Positions 1 through 5,688 of a stretch of DNA of 6,022 nt are shown here, in pieces (positions within the stretch are counted from its first letter, which is position 1; each line of letters starts with the position of its first letter). The stretch comes from Candidatus Geohydrothermomicrobium daggyaiense. GTDB lineage: Bacteria; Actinomycetota; Geothermincolia; Fen-727; JACVIW01. Where the stretch lies: positions 1 through 6,022 of the forward strand of contig JACVIW010000154.1 of assembly GCA_015711695.1 (NCBI GenBank), written 5' to 3'. The notes beneath the pieces were generated by a model. It worked only from the letters and a program-made list of their open reading frames with translations. It searched no databases and was not told where the DNA came from. Made by a program: the position numbers and the translations under genes.

Positions 1-297
1 GCCATAGAAGTGAGCTGAGCAAAGAGCCATGGCGTATCTGGTATCAGGAACGGTCACGATAGGTATGTCCTCGTCCACTTCTTCATCTAGCATTCTTTCG
101 ATGAAAAGCGCTCTCGCGCCTTTTTTCGCGGCTTCCGCAGCGTAATAGTGCCCGTCAGTGACAAGTCCTTTAATGCAGAAAAAGACCTCACCGGGAAGCA
201 CCTTGCGGCTATCATAAGCAATACCGACTACCTCACAATCTGTAAATCTTTCAACTTTTTTGGCTTCAAGAACGGCGATAAGCTCGCTCAGATACAT
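1..297 (-). CDS. murE: MurE, UDP-MurNAc-tripeptide ligase, N-terminal part (cut by window edge)
   Basis: This is the first 99 codons of a Mur ligase; the gene continues past base 1. MurE is the cytoplasmic ATP-dependent ligase that adds the third amino acid (meso-diaminopimelate or lysine) to UDP-MurNAc-L-Ala-D-Glu. What is visible is the N-terminal UDP-substrate-binding domain: DSRKVLPGE at residues 29-37, GLVTDGH at 44-50, AAKKGARAL at 57-65, and PDTRYAMA followed by HFYG at 84-99. The last block, with the aromatic pair FY, fits MurE better than MurF, which shares the DSR/PG/DGH pattern. The ATG at 297 is well fixed: an in-frame TAA lies three codons upstream and AAGGA lies 9 bases upstream. 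The ATP-binding and amino-acid-specificity parts lie outside the window, so the third amino acid cannot be told. It follows ftsI, as in the standard dcw order. Confidence 0.9.
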   Translation of the reverse strand, partial: MYLSELIAVLEAKKVERFTDCEVVGIAYDSRKVLPGEVFFCIKGLVTDGHYYAAEAAKKGARALFIERMLDEEVDEDIPIVTVPDTRYAMALCSAHFYG

Positions 298-506
298 CTT
301 TCGTTATCCTTTTCCAACCTCTTTTGCGCTATCAGAATTTAATCCTAACCTTATCTGACCCGCATCATACATTCAATCCAGTGCAGGAAGAAACCAGTTC
401 AAACCTTACACACTCAAAATACTGACCCTTTTGTAAAGGGCTCGTTTTGGCATGTGTTTTGACAGATACATTCAAAAGAATAAGCGTCGAAGGTTTTGGA
501 TTTTCT
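298..506. other. ftsI-murE intergenic gap within the dcw cluster
   Basis: This is a 209-base stretch without a convincing gene, unusually long for this compact cluster. On the minus strand it holds the murE Shine-Dalgarno sequence (AAGGA at 307-311), a short hairpin (CCCTTT / AAAGGG, 426-440, 3-base loop) that lacks a following T run, and two copies of a 10-base repeat. Weak promoter-like hexamers exist, but none has a good -35/-10 pair. It may carry an internal promoter for murE and the genes after it, which is inference only. The only short reading frame seen on the minus strand is 21 codons without a Shine-Dalgarno sequence. Confidence 0.5.
367..475 (-). repeat. Two copies of TTGAATGTAT in the ftsI-murE gap
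   Basis: The 10-base word TTGAATGTAT (minus strand; ATACATTCAA on plus) occurs at 466-475 and again at 367-376, 99 bases apart. The copies flank the short CCCTTT/AAAGGG hairpin. Exact 10-mers can recur by chance in AT-rich DNA. The two copies could also be binding sites for a regulator of murE expression. No further copy was noticed elsewhere in the window. Confidence 0.4.
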
Positions 507-2240
507 CTAACGGCTCGCGCTCCAGCTCGGAGGAATCCGCAAATGCTGTAGACTGAACTCCATTATCTCTCGAAACACCGGCGCTGCTGTTTCCCCACCC
601 CAGATAGGTACTGGTTCGTCCAGGAAAACGACGCACACGAGCTTCGGGTTCTCTGCAGGAGCAAACCCTACAAACGTGGACACGTAACCAGAATAACCCT
701 TTCCTCCGGGGAGGGGCTTCGCCGCTGTGCCAGTTTTCCCGGCAGTGGTGTAATAATTTATGGCCGCTTTCTGCCCGGTTCCCTTCGGGGATGTCACGCC
801 AACCATAATACCGGTTAACTTCTTGCTTGTCTGCTCCGATATTATTTGATCCCCGAGCCCGCCAATATCTGCATCGATCATCTTTTTTCCAGAGCTCCTG
901 GCTTTAAGTATGTGCGGATATACTCTTCTCCCGCCGTTGGCAATTGCAGCCGCCAGGCAAGCGAGTTGCGCCGCAGTAATGGAAATACCCTGTCCAATAC
1001 TTATAGTGGCGACGCTTGTTCCTGACCACTTAGACTTATCAAGAACGATACCTTCGACCTCTCCAGGGAAGTCAATACCGGTACGGCTCCCCAAACCGAA
1101 TTTCTTTATGTACTCAAACAACTTGTCTTTTCCAAGCTGAAGAGCGACCCTGATTGTTCCGACATTAGATGACTGGGCAATAACGTCTGCAAAGCTCAAC
1201 TGACGCGATGGTTTGATTTCAGCATCGGTGAAGACTTTATCGGCTACCGTAAGTCTGCTCGGGACGTACAGCGGCGTACCAGGCTCGACTATTTTCTCCT
1301 CAAGGGCAGCGGCAGCAGTAAGTATCTTAAGTGCGGAGCCCGGCTCAAAAACATCTGTAACACACCTATTGCGAGTCCATTCGGGGCGCAAATTTTCCCT
1401 GTTATTAGGGTCAAAAGTTGGAACGCTACCCATGGCTATAATATCACCGTTGTTGCAGTCCATCACAAGCGCAGAGGCTGATTTTGCTTTATAACGAATC
1501 ATTGCCGAAGCGATAGATTCTTCAAGCTTCGCTTGAATATCCCTATCTATCGTTAGCTTGATATCCGAGCCATCCAGGCGTGAAACTTTTTGTCTCTCGG
1601 TACCGGGAATCGGGGAGCCAGCCGCGTCCTTCTCGAAAAATATCTTACCGGGACGGCCTCCAAGTATATCCTCATAATACAGCTCAAGACCGCTCTGTCC
1701 CCTGTTGTCGATATCGACAAGACCAATCAATTGAGAGCCAATCTTTCCCATAGGGTAGAACCGTTTGCTCTCCTCCATCAAGCCTATCCCGGGAATGTTT
1801 AACTTTTCGATCTTCTTCCCTGTGTATCTGTCGATTTTTCTCGCTATGTATACAAAACCAGAATCGGATTTCAACTTTTCTTCGATGTCATCAGAAACCA
1901 CGCCTAGAATGCGTGAAATTTTTCTCGCGGCTTTTTCTGGCTCCCTGACAAGATAAGGAGTGGCATAAACCGTGAAAGCGTCCTCGCTGATGGCGAGCAC
2001 CTCTCCATCCCTGTCGTAAATTGTCCCTCTTTTAGGAATAACATCTACCGATGCTTTACGCTGTTGACTGGCTACATCTTTCAGGTGAGAAGACGCGACC
2101 ACCTGCAGGTAGAATACCCGGGAGAGGATTGCCACCAGACCGAGGCAGAGAAGGATACGGAGAATTCTAATCTTCTTATCATCGTGCTTCTTATTAGAAA
2201 TGCGGGTGAATTGTTTCTGCCTACTCTTCTTTTCCGCCAT
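507..2240 (-). CDS. ftsI: FtsI-type peptidoglycan D,D-transpeptidase (class B PBP, PBP3-like)
   Basis: This is a septal peptidoglycan cross-linking enzyme that works with FtsW in the divisome, anchored in the inner membrane with its catalytic part outside. Counting from the ATG at 2240 (577 residues): a short basic cytoplasmic tail, one transmembrane segment at about 24-46, the class B motif RGTIYDRDGEVLA at 71-83, then the transpeptidase domain. The active-site motifs are all intact: SALK with nucleophile Ser302 and Lys305, SSN at 357-359, and KTGT at 502-505. The length is usual for FtsI and there is no C-terminal PASTA repeat, which argues against a SpoVD or PBP2x type. An upstream TTG at 2261 would add seven residues, but it has no Shine-Dalgarno sequence. 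The ATG at 2240 has GGAG 7 bases upstream, so I chose it. The start lies inside the end of ftsL (20-base overlap), suggesting translational coupling. Confidence 0.95.
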   Translation of the reverse strand: MAEKKSRQKQFTRISNKKHDDKKIRILRILLCLGLVAILSRVFYLQVVASSHLKDVASQQRKASVDVIPKRGTIYDRDGEVLAISEDAFTVYATPYLVREPEKAARKISRILGVVSDDIEEKLKSDSGFVYIARKIDRYTGKKIEKLNIPGIGLMEESKRFYPMGKIGSQLIGLVDIDNRGQSGLELYYEDILGGRPGKIFFEKDAAGSPIPGTERQKVSRLDGSDIKLTIDRDIQAKLEESIASAMIRYKAKSASALVMDCNNGDIIAMGSVPTFDPNNRENLRPEWTRNRCVTDVFEPGSALKILTAAAALEEKIVEPGTPLYVPSRLTVADKVFTDAEIKPSRQLSFADVIAQSSNVGTIRVALQLGKDKLFEYIKKFGLGSRTGIDFPGEVEGIVLDKSKWSGTSVATISIGQGISITAAQLACLAAAIANGGRRVYPHILKARSSGKKMIDADIGGLGDQIISEQTSKKLTGIMVGVTSPKGTGQKAAINYYTTAGKTGTAAKPLPGGKGYSGYVSTFVGFAPAENPKLVCVVFLDEPVPIWGGETAAPVFREIMEFSLQHLRIPPSWSASR

Positions 2241-2676
2241 GTCCTGGCTCCATGTCCGCAACCGATTGAACGTAAGGCGTTATAACACTAACTTTCGCAT
2301 AGGATGGCGACTTTTCTTCGTGAGACTCTGAAAGAAGCGTGCCATCAGGTTTTTTTGCGTATCTCAGGAATATCACCTTCACAGGTTCACACATTTCGAG
2401 TTGGTCCACCGCTATTCTCACGATTCTTTCGGGTGAACTTACCCGTGCAAGTTTTACCCTTAAATCTTTCTGCTTCTGTACCTCAGCTTTGATTTTTTCT
2501 TCAATTGCTCTTGCGATAATCTCGTTTCTGTGGCTCAAATTCGTGAAAAGCACAGCCAAGGCGCAGCTTGCAAAAAGCACGAAAGCTACCAGAGTTATGA
2601 ATCTCACCGTAGGTATTACACGTCCACGATTCCCTGTTCTTTTTCTGTTTCTGGCACTCCTTGCCTCTTTAGCCAT
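2221..2676 (-). CDS. ftsL: FtsL-like divisome protein (small bitopic coiled-coil protein)
   Basis: This is a 151-residue protein in the ftsL position, between rsmH and ftsI. FtsL pairs with FtsB/DivIC and FtsQ/DivIB and helps activate FtsWI at the septum. The sequence shows a strongly basic cytoplasmic tail (1-20), one transmembrane segment at about 26-45 (ITLVAFVLFASCALAVL), a heptad-like charged helix at about 48-78, and then SSPERIVRIAVDQLEM at 80-95, the segment near the coiled-coil end typical of the FtsL/DivIC fold. About 50 polar residues follow, giving a longer tail than in many FtsL proteins. The reading frame is open upstream to 2751, but the start at 2676 is preferred: GGAGG lies 6 bases upstream and the ATG comes one base after the rsmH stop. 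FtsL sequences diverge fast, so the call rests on topology, the helix motif and gene order. Confidence 0.85.
   Translation of the reverse strand: MAKEARSARNRKRTGNRGRVIPTVRFITLVAFVLFASCALAVLFTNLSHRNEIIARAIEEKIKAEVQKQKDLRVKLARVSSPERIVRIAVDQLEMCEPVKVIFLRYAKKPDGTLLSESHEEKSPSYAKVSVITPYVQSVADMEPGHGGKEE
2248..2251 (-). promoter_or_regulatory. Ribosome binding site deciding the ftsI start
   Basis: GGAG lies 7 bases before the ATG at 2240, inside the last codons of ftsL. No comparable site precedes the TTG at 2261. This favours the 577-residue form of FtsI and implies that ribosomes finishing ftsL could restart on ftsI. Confidence 0.6.
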
Positions 2677-2677
2677 A

Positions 2678-3610
2678 CTATTCCTCCAGCCTCGCTGCCG
2701 CGCGAAGCTTAGCGCTTCGGCTTCGGGGGTTCTTTTCCTTTTCATCCTCATGAGGCCTCACAGGTTTATCAGTCAGAACTCTAAAACCGGGCAGACGTGT
2801 GAAATTTGAGCCGTTTGGCACTGTGATTCCTTTTGCCAGGGAAAGCAAAGTGCGCTTCACTATTCGGTCCTCCAGTGACTGATAACTCAGCACCACGATC
2901 CTTCCAGCTCTGTCCAATGAATAAGCGGCATCCATAAGGGCGGTACGCAGGTTATGAAGCTCGTTGTTCACCGCGATTCGAAGCGCCTGAAAAGTCTTCC
3001 GTGCGGGATGTTTTCTGCCCCTTCTCGCCCCAGCGGGAATAGCGTCCTCGATGATCTTAACGAGATCAAAAGTTGTGGAAATAGCTTTTCTTTTGCGCTC
3101 TTTGACAACAAACTGCGCTATTCTTCTCGACCATCTCTCCTCACCATAAATCCGGAGAATTTTCTCGATTTCGTCCTCGCTGTAAGTGTTCAGGATGTCG
3201 GCAGCGGTAAGTCCAATATCTGGATCCATCCGCATGTCAAGGGGACTTTCAAGCTTGTAGCTAAACCCCCTTGAAGGGTCGTTAAGCTGTATTGACGAAA
3301 TCCCAAGATCGAAAAGAACGCCGTTCACCTTACTTACACCTTCCATATCGAGCACGGCGCGTAAATCTCGGTAATCTTCCCTGTAAAAGCTGACCTTGAC
3401 AGAAACCTTCGAAAGCCTTTCCTTCGCGATCTCGATAGCCTTCGGGTCCCTGTCAATAGCAATAATCTGCCCGTTTTCACCGATCCGCTCCGCGATCGCT
3501 TCAGCATGCCCACCTCCACCTACAGTCGCGTCGACAATTACAGATCCCTTTCGGGGCTGAAGATAAAATAGAACCTCGTCAAGCATCACAGGGCGATGTA
3601 TCTCTTTCAT
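2678..3610 (-). CDS. rsmH: RsmH (MraW), 16S rRNA m4C1402 N4-methyltransferase
   Basis: This enzyme uses S-adenosylmethionine to methylate N4 of C1402 in 16S rRNA at the ribosomal P site, in the cytoplasm. It is 310 residues, the usual size. Visible motifs are the HRPVML start at 5-10, the SAM-binding loop DATVGGGGHAEAI at 27-39, the acidic DRDPKAI at 53-59, DLGISSIQLNDPSRGFS at 101-117 with isoleucine where proline is common, DMRMD at 125-129, HPARKTFQALRIAVNNEL at 201-218, SYQSLEDRIVK at 242-252 and the C-terminal NPRSRSAKLRAA at 294-305. The ATG at 3610 matches the family start. Its Shine-Dalgarno sequence is weak (AGG 8 bases upstream). It follows mraZ by 43 bases and its stop is one base from the ftsL ATG, so it is almost certainly cotranscribed with both. 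Confidence 0.97.
   Translation of the reverse strand: MKEIHRPVMLDEVLFYLQPRKGSVIVDATVGGGGHAEAIAERIGENGQIIAIDRDPKAIEIAKERLSKVSVKVSFYREDYRDLRAVLDMEGVSKVNGVLFDLGISSIQLNDPSRGFSYKLESPLDMRMDPDIGLTAADILNTYSEDEIEKILRIYGEERWSRRIAQFVVKERKRKAISTTFDLVKIIEDAIPAGARRGRKHPARKTFQALRIAVNNELHNLRTALMDAAYSLDRAGRIVVLSYQSLEDRIVKRTLLSLAKGITVPNGSNFTRLPGFRVLTDKPVRPHEDEKEKNPRSRSAKLRAAARLEE
2683..2687 (-). promoter_or_regulatory. Ribosome binding site deciding the ftsL start
   Basis: A perfect GGAGG lies within the last codons of rsmH, 6 bases before the ATG at 2676. It overrules the longer open frame that would start at 2751 inside rsmH, and it points to coupling of ftsL translation to that of rsmH. Confidence 0.75.
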
Positions 3611-3653
3611 GAATAGAACCTGAGTCTAGAGTCTATTAAGTCCGGGACAATTA

Positions 3654-4094
3654 TCAGATACCCGTTTTCGCGGCCGCATTCTTGTACTCCTTGACTTTCT
3701 CTCTCTGATACTTCTCCCAGGTTTCGGGGTTCCACAACTCTACCCTGTTTCCTAAACCGGCCACGATGACCTGATTTTTCAGCGAAATGATTTTCCTTAG
3801 TTTTGGAGGTATAATGATCCGACCCTGAGCATCAGGAACGAGATTGAAAGCGTTGGTAAAGAAGAACCGAGCAAAGGTGCGCGAATCCTCGCTTGCCTGG
3901 GGCAACTGCTCAACTTTCGCAAGAATTTTCTCCCACTCCTCGAGTGTGTAAATTTCAAGACACTCGTCCAAACCCCTGGTTATAATGAGTCCTTCTGCAA
4001 AAAAGGGTTTATACTCGCGGGGTAGCATCATTCGCCCCTTTTGATCAATTGATCTTTCAAACTCGCCGTAAAATCCAAACCTGTATTTCGACAT
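3654..4094 (-). CDS. mraZ: MraZ, dcw cluster transcriptional regulator
   Basis: This is a 146-residue protein made of two SpoVT/AbrB-like half domains. The family oligomerises into rings and, in the bacteria studied, binds repeated GTGG/TGGG words in front of its own operon and controls the dcw genes. Both signature loops are present: DQKGRMMLP at residues 17-25 and DAQGRIIIP at 88-96, along with the FYGEFERSID start and the GLDECLEIYTLEEWEK block at 41-56. About seven residues precede the usual family start, but no other start codon is available before the conserved part, so the ATG at 4094 stands. No Shine-Dalgarno sequence is visible upstream; the bases before ATG are TAATATATAAGC. It is the first gene of the cluster, and candidate MraZ boxes lie directly upstream. 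Confidence 0.96.
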   Translation of the reverse strand: MSKYRFGFYGEFERSIDQKGRMMLPREYKPFFAEGLIITRGLDECLEIYTLEEWEKILAKVEQLPQASEDSRTFARFFFTNAFNLVPDAQGRIIIPPKLRKIISLKNQVIVAGLGNRVELWNPETWEKYQREKVKEYKNAAAKTGI

Positions 4095-4100
4095 GCTTAT

Positions 4101-4129
4101 ATATTAATACCACAATTTCCCATATTCAA
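4101..4129 (-). promoter_or_regulatory. Candidate mraZ/dcw promoter
   Basis: On the minus strand TTGAAT (4129-4124) and TAATAT (4106-4101) are separated by 17 bases, each matching four of six consensus bases. The -10 ends 7 bases before the A of the mraZ ATG, so predicted initiation falls on the start codon itself. That would make a leaderless message, in keeping with the missing Shine-Dalgarno sequence. AT-rich DNA yields such hexamers easily, so the call is moderate to low. Confidence 0.35.
4109..4123 (-). promoter_or_regulatory. Candidate MraZ box pair, proximal
   Basis: The minus-strand word ATGGGAAATTGTGGT contains TGGG and TGGT whose first bases are exactly 10 apart. MraZ is known to bind direct repeats of this kind with a 10-base period. 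The pair fills the spacer between the candidate -35 and -10, a position suited to autorepression. Confidence 0.5.
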
Positions 4130-4159
4130 CCTTTTTAAGGTCTATTTAAACCTTTTTAT

Positions 4160-4174
4160 TCCACAACTTTCCAC
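4160..4174 (-). promoter_or_regulatory. Candidate MraZ box pair, middle
   Basis: The minus-strand word GTGGAAAGTTGTGGA is two GTGGA copies at a 10-base period. It is the best-conserved of the three pairs and lies about 70 bases before the mraZ ATG, 51 bases from the proximal pair. Confidence 0.55.
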
Positions 4175-4220
4175 TAAACGAAATAAGATAATTCCCAGCA
4201 ATAAAATGTTGAAATGTGGA

Positions 4221-4257
4221 ATATATTGTGGATAAAACTGATAAGACCACAATATAT
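4221..4257. repeat. Perfect 11-bp inverted repeat
   Basis: ATATATTGTGG at 4221-4231 is matched by its exact reverse complement CCACAATATAT at 4247-4257, with 15 bases between. As RNA the hairpin would be AT-rich and is not followed by a T run, so a DNA-binding role (operator for a dimeric regulator) is more likely than termination. The left arm overlaps a DnaA box. Confidence 0.6.
4227..4235 (+). promoter_or_regulatory. Consensus DnaA box
   Basis: TGTGGATAA is the reverse complement of TTATCCACA, an exact match to the classical DnaA box. It sits about 135 bases upstream of mraZ. Neighbouring TGTGGAATA words (4215-4223 on plus; 4165-4157 on minus) match less well. It could let the replication initiator influence dcw expression. 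A single 9-mer in a GTGG-rich region is not proof. Confidence 0.4.
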
Positions 4258-4336
4258 AGAAATCGCCGCCAATAATAACTAAATTTTAATTCCGTCTTTT
4301 TATAAGAAAAAATAAATTCCCCAAAGGCATTTAAAA

Positions 4337-4351
4337 ACCACAAAAACCCAC
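4337..4351 (-). promoter_or_regulatory. Candidate MraZ box pair, distal
   Basis: The minus-strand word GTGGGTTTTTGTGGT again shows two GTGG words at a 10-base period, about 245 bases upstream of mraZ. It could serve a more distant promoter or a looped MraZ complex, or it could be chance. Confidence 0.35.
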
Positions 4352-4435
4352 GAAACCAATAAGCGGGACAGAACTTCGGGAACTTTTTTCTTTGCTCGGC
4401 GTTTCCTGAGCTCGAAAACGAGTGGGCTTTTGCAT

Positions 4436-4476
4436 AAAAAACGCTTTATCCCAAACAATCTAGAATGCGTAAAGCG
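4436..4476 (-). terminator. Rho-independent terminator of the radical SAM operon
   Basis: On the minus strand CGCTTTA (4476-4470) pairs with TAAAGCG (4448-4442) around a 21-base loop, followed at once by six T residues (4441-4436). It lies 37 bases past the radical SAM stop. The loop is long for a classical terminator, but stem plus T run and position fit. It would insulate mraZ from the upstream operon. Confidence 0.6.
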
Positions 4477-4512
4477 AAACCAAACTCCAGAGCGCTGGCA
4501 AAATTCTAAGCT

Positions 4513-5688
4513 TCAGGAGTCGCGGGAACCTTTATTCAAGAATCTCGCGCACGCGAGCGGATCAGGCCCTCTTCTACTTGAATGCAACTCAGCCCTGTAT
4601 CGACAGCCTCCCCCACATTCATCAATAAACGCGCAATCACACTCGAGATCACTCAGAAGCATCTTGGGCAATTGAAGCCAGGACCCTCGCAACCCCTGGC
4701 GAACATCTCCGCCATTCCATTCATCATAGAAACCACACTTTGTAAGTATTCCGTTAACCTTGACGCACGCAAGATGAGCACCGCATGCGTAGATTCCAGT
4801 TGATTCATGTTGCCCAGACCCAAAAGAAAGATTCAGGTAAGATGCCGCGTCCATGATTTCTGGAATTATGTATTTTTCATGTTTCAGTAGCCTTCCCGCT
4901 GCGCAGGGAACATCCAGCGCCCAGCCGATTATTCCAAATTCCTTCAAAAATGATCCAAGAGAGTTGAGTTCGTCGAGATTAAATCGGTGAATCATCGTAG
5001 CCACCGAAATCTGATGTCCTTCGTCCTTCAAGGCCTGTAAGCCTTTTACCGCGAGATCAAACGACCCTTTGCCTCTAATTATTTCATGTCCTTTTCTCAT
5101 TCCATCTATAGAAACTTGCACTTCATCAAAAAGAAGGCTCCGGGCTGTATCACGATTAATTAGGGTACCATTGGTCAAGAGAATAGATCTGAAACGCTTC
5201 TTGCCCGCCAGACGGTTTATTTCCTCGAACCGGGGATGCATAAGAGGCTCGCCACCGGTGATTATTAATCTCAGTCCACCAATATCCTCAAAATCACTTA
5301 TTAACTTTTCGAACAGGCTAATATCAATGTGTCTTCCCTTTCCTTCCCCAACGTAACAGTGAGCGCACGAGAGGTTGCATCTGTCCGTTACTTCGACCAT
5401 GAGATATCTAAGGGAGGGTATCTCATTTTTCCCAATTCTTATCCGCTTTTTTGATGGTGAAGTAAGTTTGACAAGTATTCCTTCGGAGAAACAATAATCA
5501 AGGAAGTCTCTGCTAAACTTTGTCGAAGATATTTCGTATGTGCCGTCGCACCGCGATAGCTCCTGGAAACCGGAAAGATCAACTTCGTATAGCTCATCAA
5601 CCTCAGGCTTATAAACAGCTGGAAACTCGAGTGTTACGAGCGAAACGCGGTCTTTCAAAGCAAGGAAGGTTTTATTTTTTGAGCGCAT
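4513..5688 (-). CDS. Radical SAM/SPASM protein with RRE/PqqD-like N-terminus
   Basis: This is a 391-residue enzyme of unknown substrate. The N-terminal 80 or so residues (KPEVDELYEVDL, then CDGTYEI and FLDYCFSEGILVKL) resemble a PqqD/RRE peptide-binding fold in which a short helix and DGT turn lead to a G-I-L strand; this is by pattern only. The radical SAM core starts near residue 93, with CNLSCAHC at 104-111 (CX3CX2C for the SAM-bound 4Fe-4S cluster) and GGEP at 145-148. The C-terminal SPASM domain has CX10GX4C (Cys302, Gly313, Cys318), then Cys350, Cys352, Cys358, Cys362 and Cys380, suiting one or two extra Fe-S clusters. The spacing Cys350-Cys352 is CX1C where CX2C is usual. Relatives modify peptides, proteins or haem precursors. 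The ATG at 5688 overlaps the preceding small gene by 17 bases, with AAGAG 7 bases upstream, so the two are coupled. Confidence 0.88.
   Translation of the reverse strand: MRSKNKTFLALKDRVSLVTLEFPAVYKPEVDELYEVDLSGFQELSRCDGTYEISSTKFSRDFLDYCFSEGILVKLTSPSKKRIRIGKNEIPSLRYLMVEVTDRCNLSCAHCYVGEGKGRHIDISLFEKLISDFEDIGGLRLIITGGEPLMHPRFEEINRLAGKKRFRSILLTNGTLINRDTARSLLFDEVQVSIDGMRKGHEIIRGKGSFDLAVKGLQALKDEGHQISVATMIHRFNLDELNSLGSFLKEFGIIGWALDVPCAAGRLLKHEKYIIPEIMDAASYLNLSFGSGQHESTGIYACGAHLACVKVNGILTKCGFYDEWNGGDVRQGLRGSWLQLPKMLLSDLECDCAFIDECGGGCRYRAELHSSRRGPDPLACARFLNKGSRDS

Larger units (their letters stand above)
4095..4512. other. AT-rich intergenic control region between the radical SAM gene and mraZ
   Basis: No gene is supportable in these 418 bases. 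The right end (4436-4476) holds a terminator for the radical SAM gene. The left 250 bases are markedly AT-rich and hold GTGG-type repeats, an inverted repeat with a DnaA box, two copies of AACCTTTTT (4128-4136 and 4149-4157, 21 bases apart) and a promoter candidate for mraZ. A direct repeat of GAACTT (plus strand, 4371-4376 and 4380-4385) lies between. Open frames here are short, start at non-ATG codons or lack ribosome sites, and resemble nothing I recognise. Confidence 0.75.

Noticed and set aside
148..342. 64-codon plus-strand frame over the start of murE
   Set aside because: It is antisense to a clearly conserved MurE reading frame, with no ribosome site or family likeness.
426..440. CCCTTT/AAAGGG hairpin as a terminator after ftsI
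   Set aside because: The stem is only 6 bp with a 3-base loop and no T run on the minus strand. murE is expected to be transcribed from upstream.
406..471. 21-codon frame (MYLSKHMPKR...) on the minus strand in the ftsI-murE gap
   Set aside because: It has no Shine-Dalgarno sequence and no recognisable feature. Its first codons (ATGTATCTG) coincide with the start of murE, which could be chance.
2339..2809. 156-codon plus-strand frame across ftsL and the rsmH end
   Set aside because: It is the antisense shadow of two conserved genes. Its hydrophobic look comes from the complement of basic and charged codons in FtsL.
3622..3635. Tandem 7-base repeat GAGTCTA in the mraZ-rsmH gap
   Set aside because: It has only two copies and no further structure. 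It is short enough to be chance or slippage.
4095..4260. Chromosomal replication origin
   Set aside because: There is only one perfect DnaA box, neighbouring GTGG words fit MraZ boxes better, and no dnaA, gidA or similar origin-linked gene is in view.
4146..4343. 65-codon open frame on the minus strand in the mraZ upstream region, with an apparent hydrophobic segment
   Set aside because: It starts at TTG without a ribosome site, is made of AT-rich codons (K, F, Y, I), and overlaps the repeats and the DnaA box. It is best explained as a chance frame in AT-rich control DNA.
4430..4675. 81-codon plus-strand frame spanning the terminator and the radical SAM 3' end
   Set aside because: It is antisense to the SPASM coding region and crosses a terminator hairpin, and there is no ribosome site.
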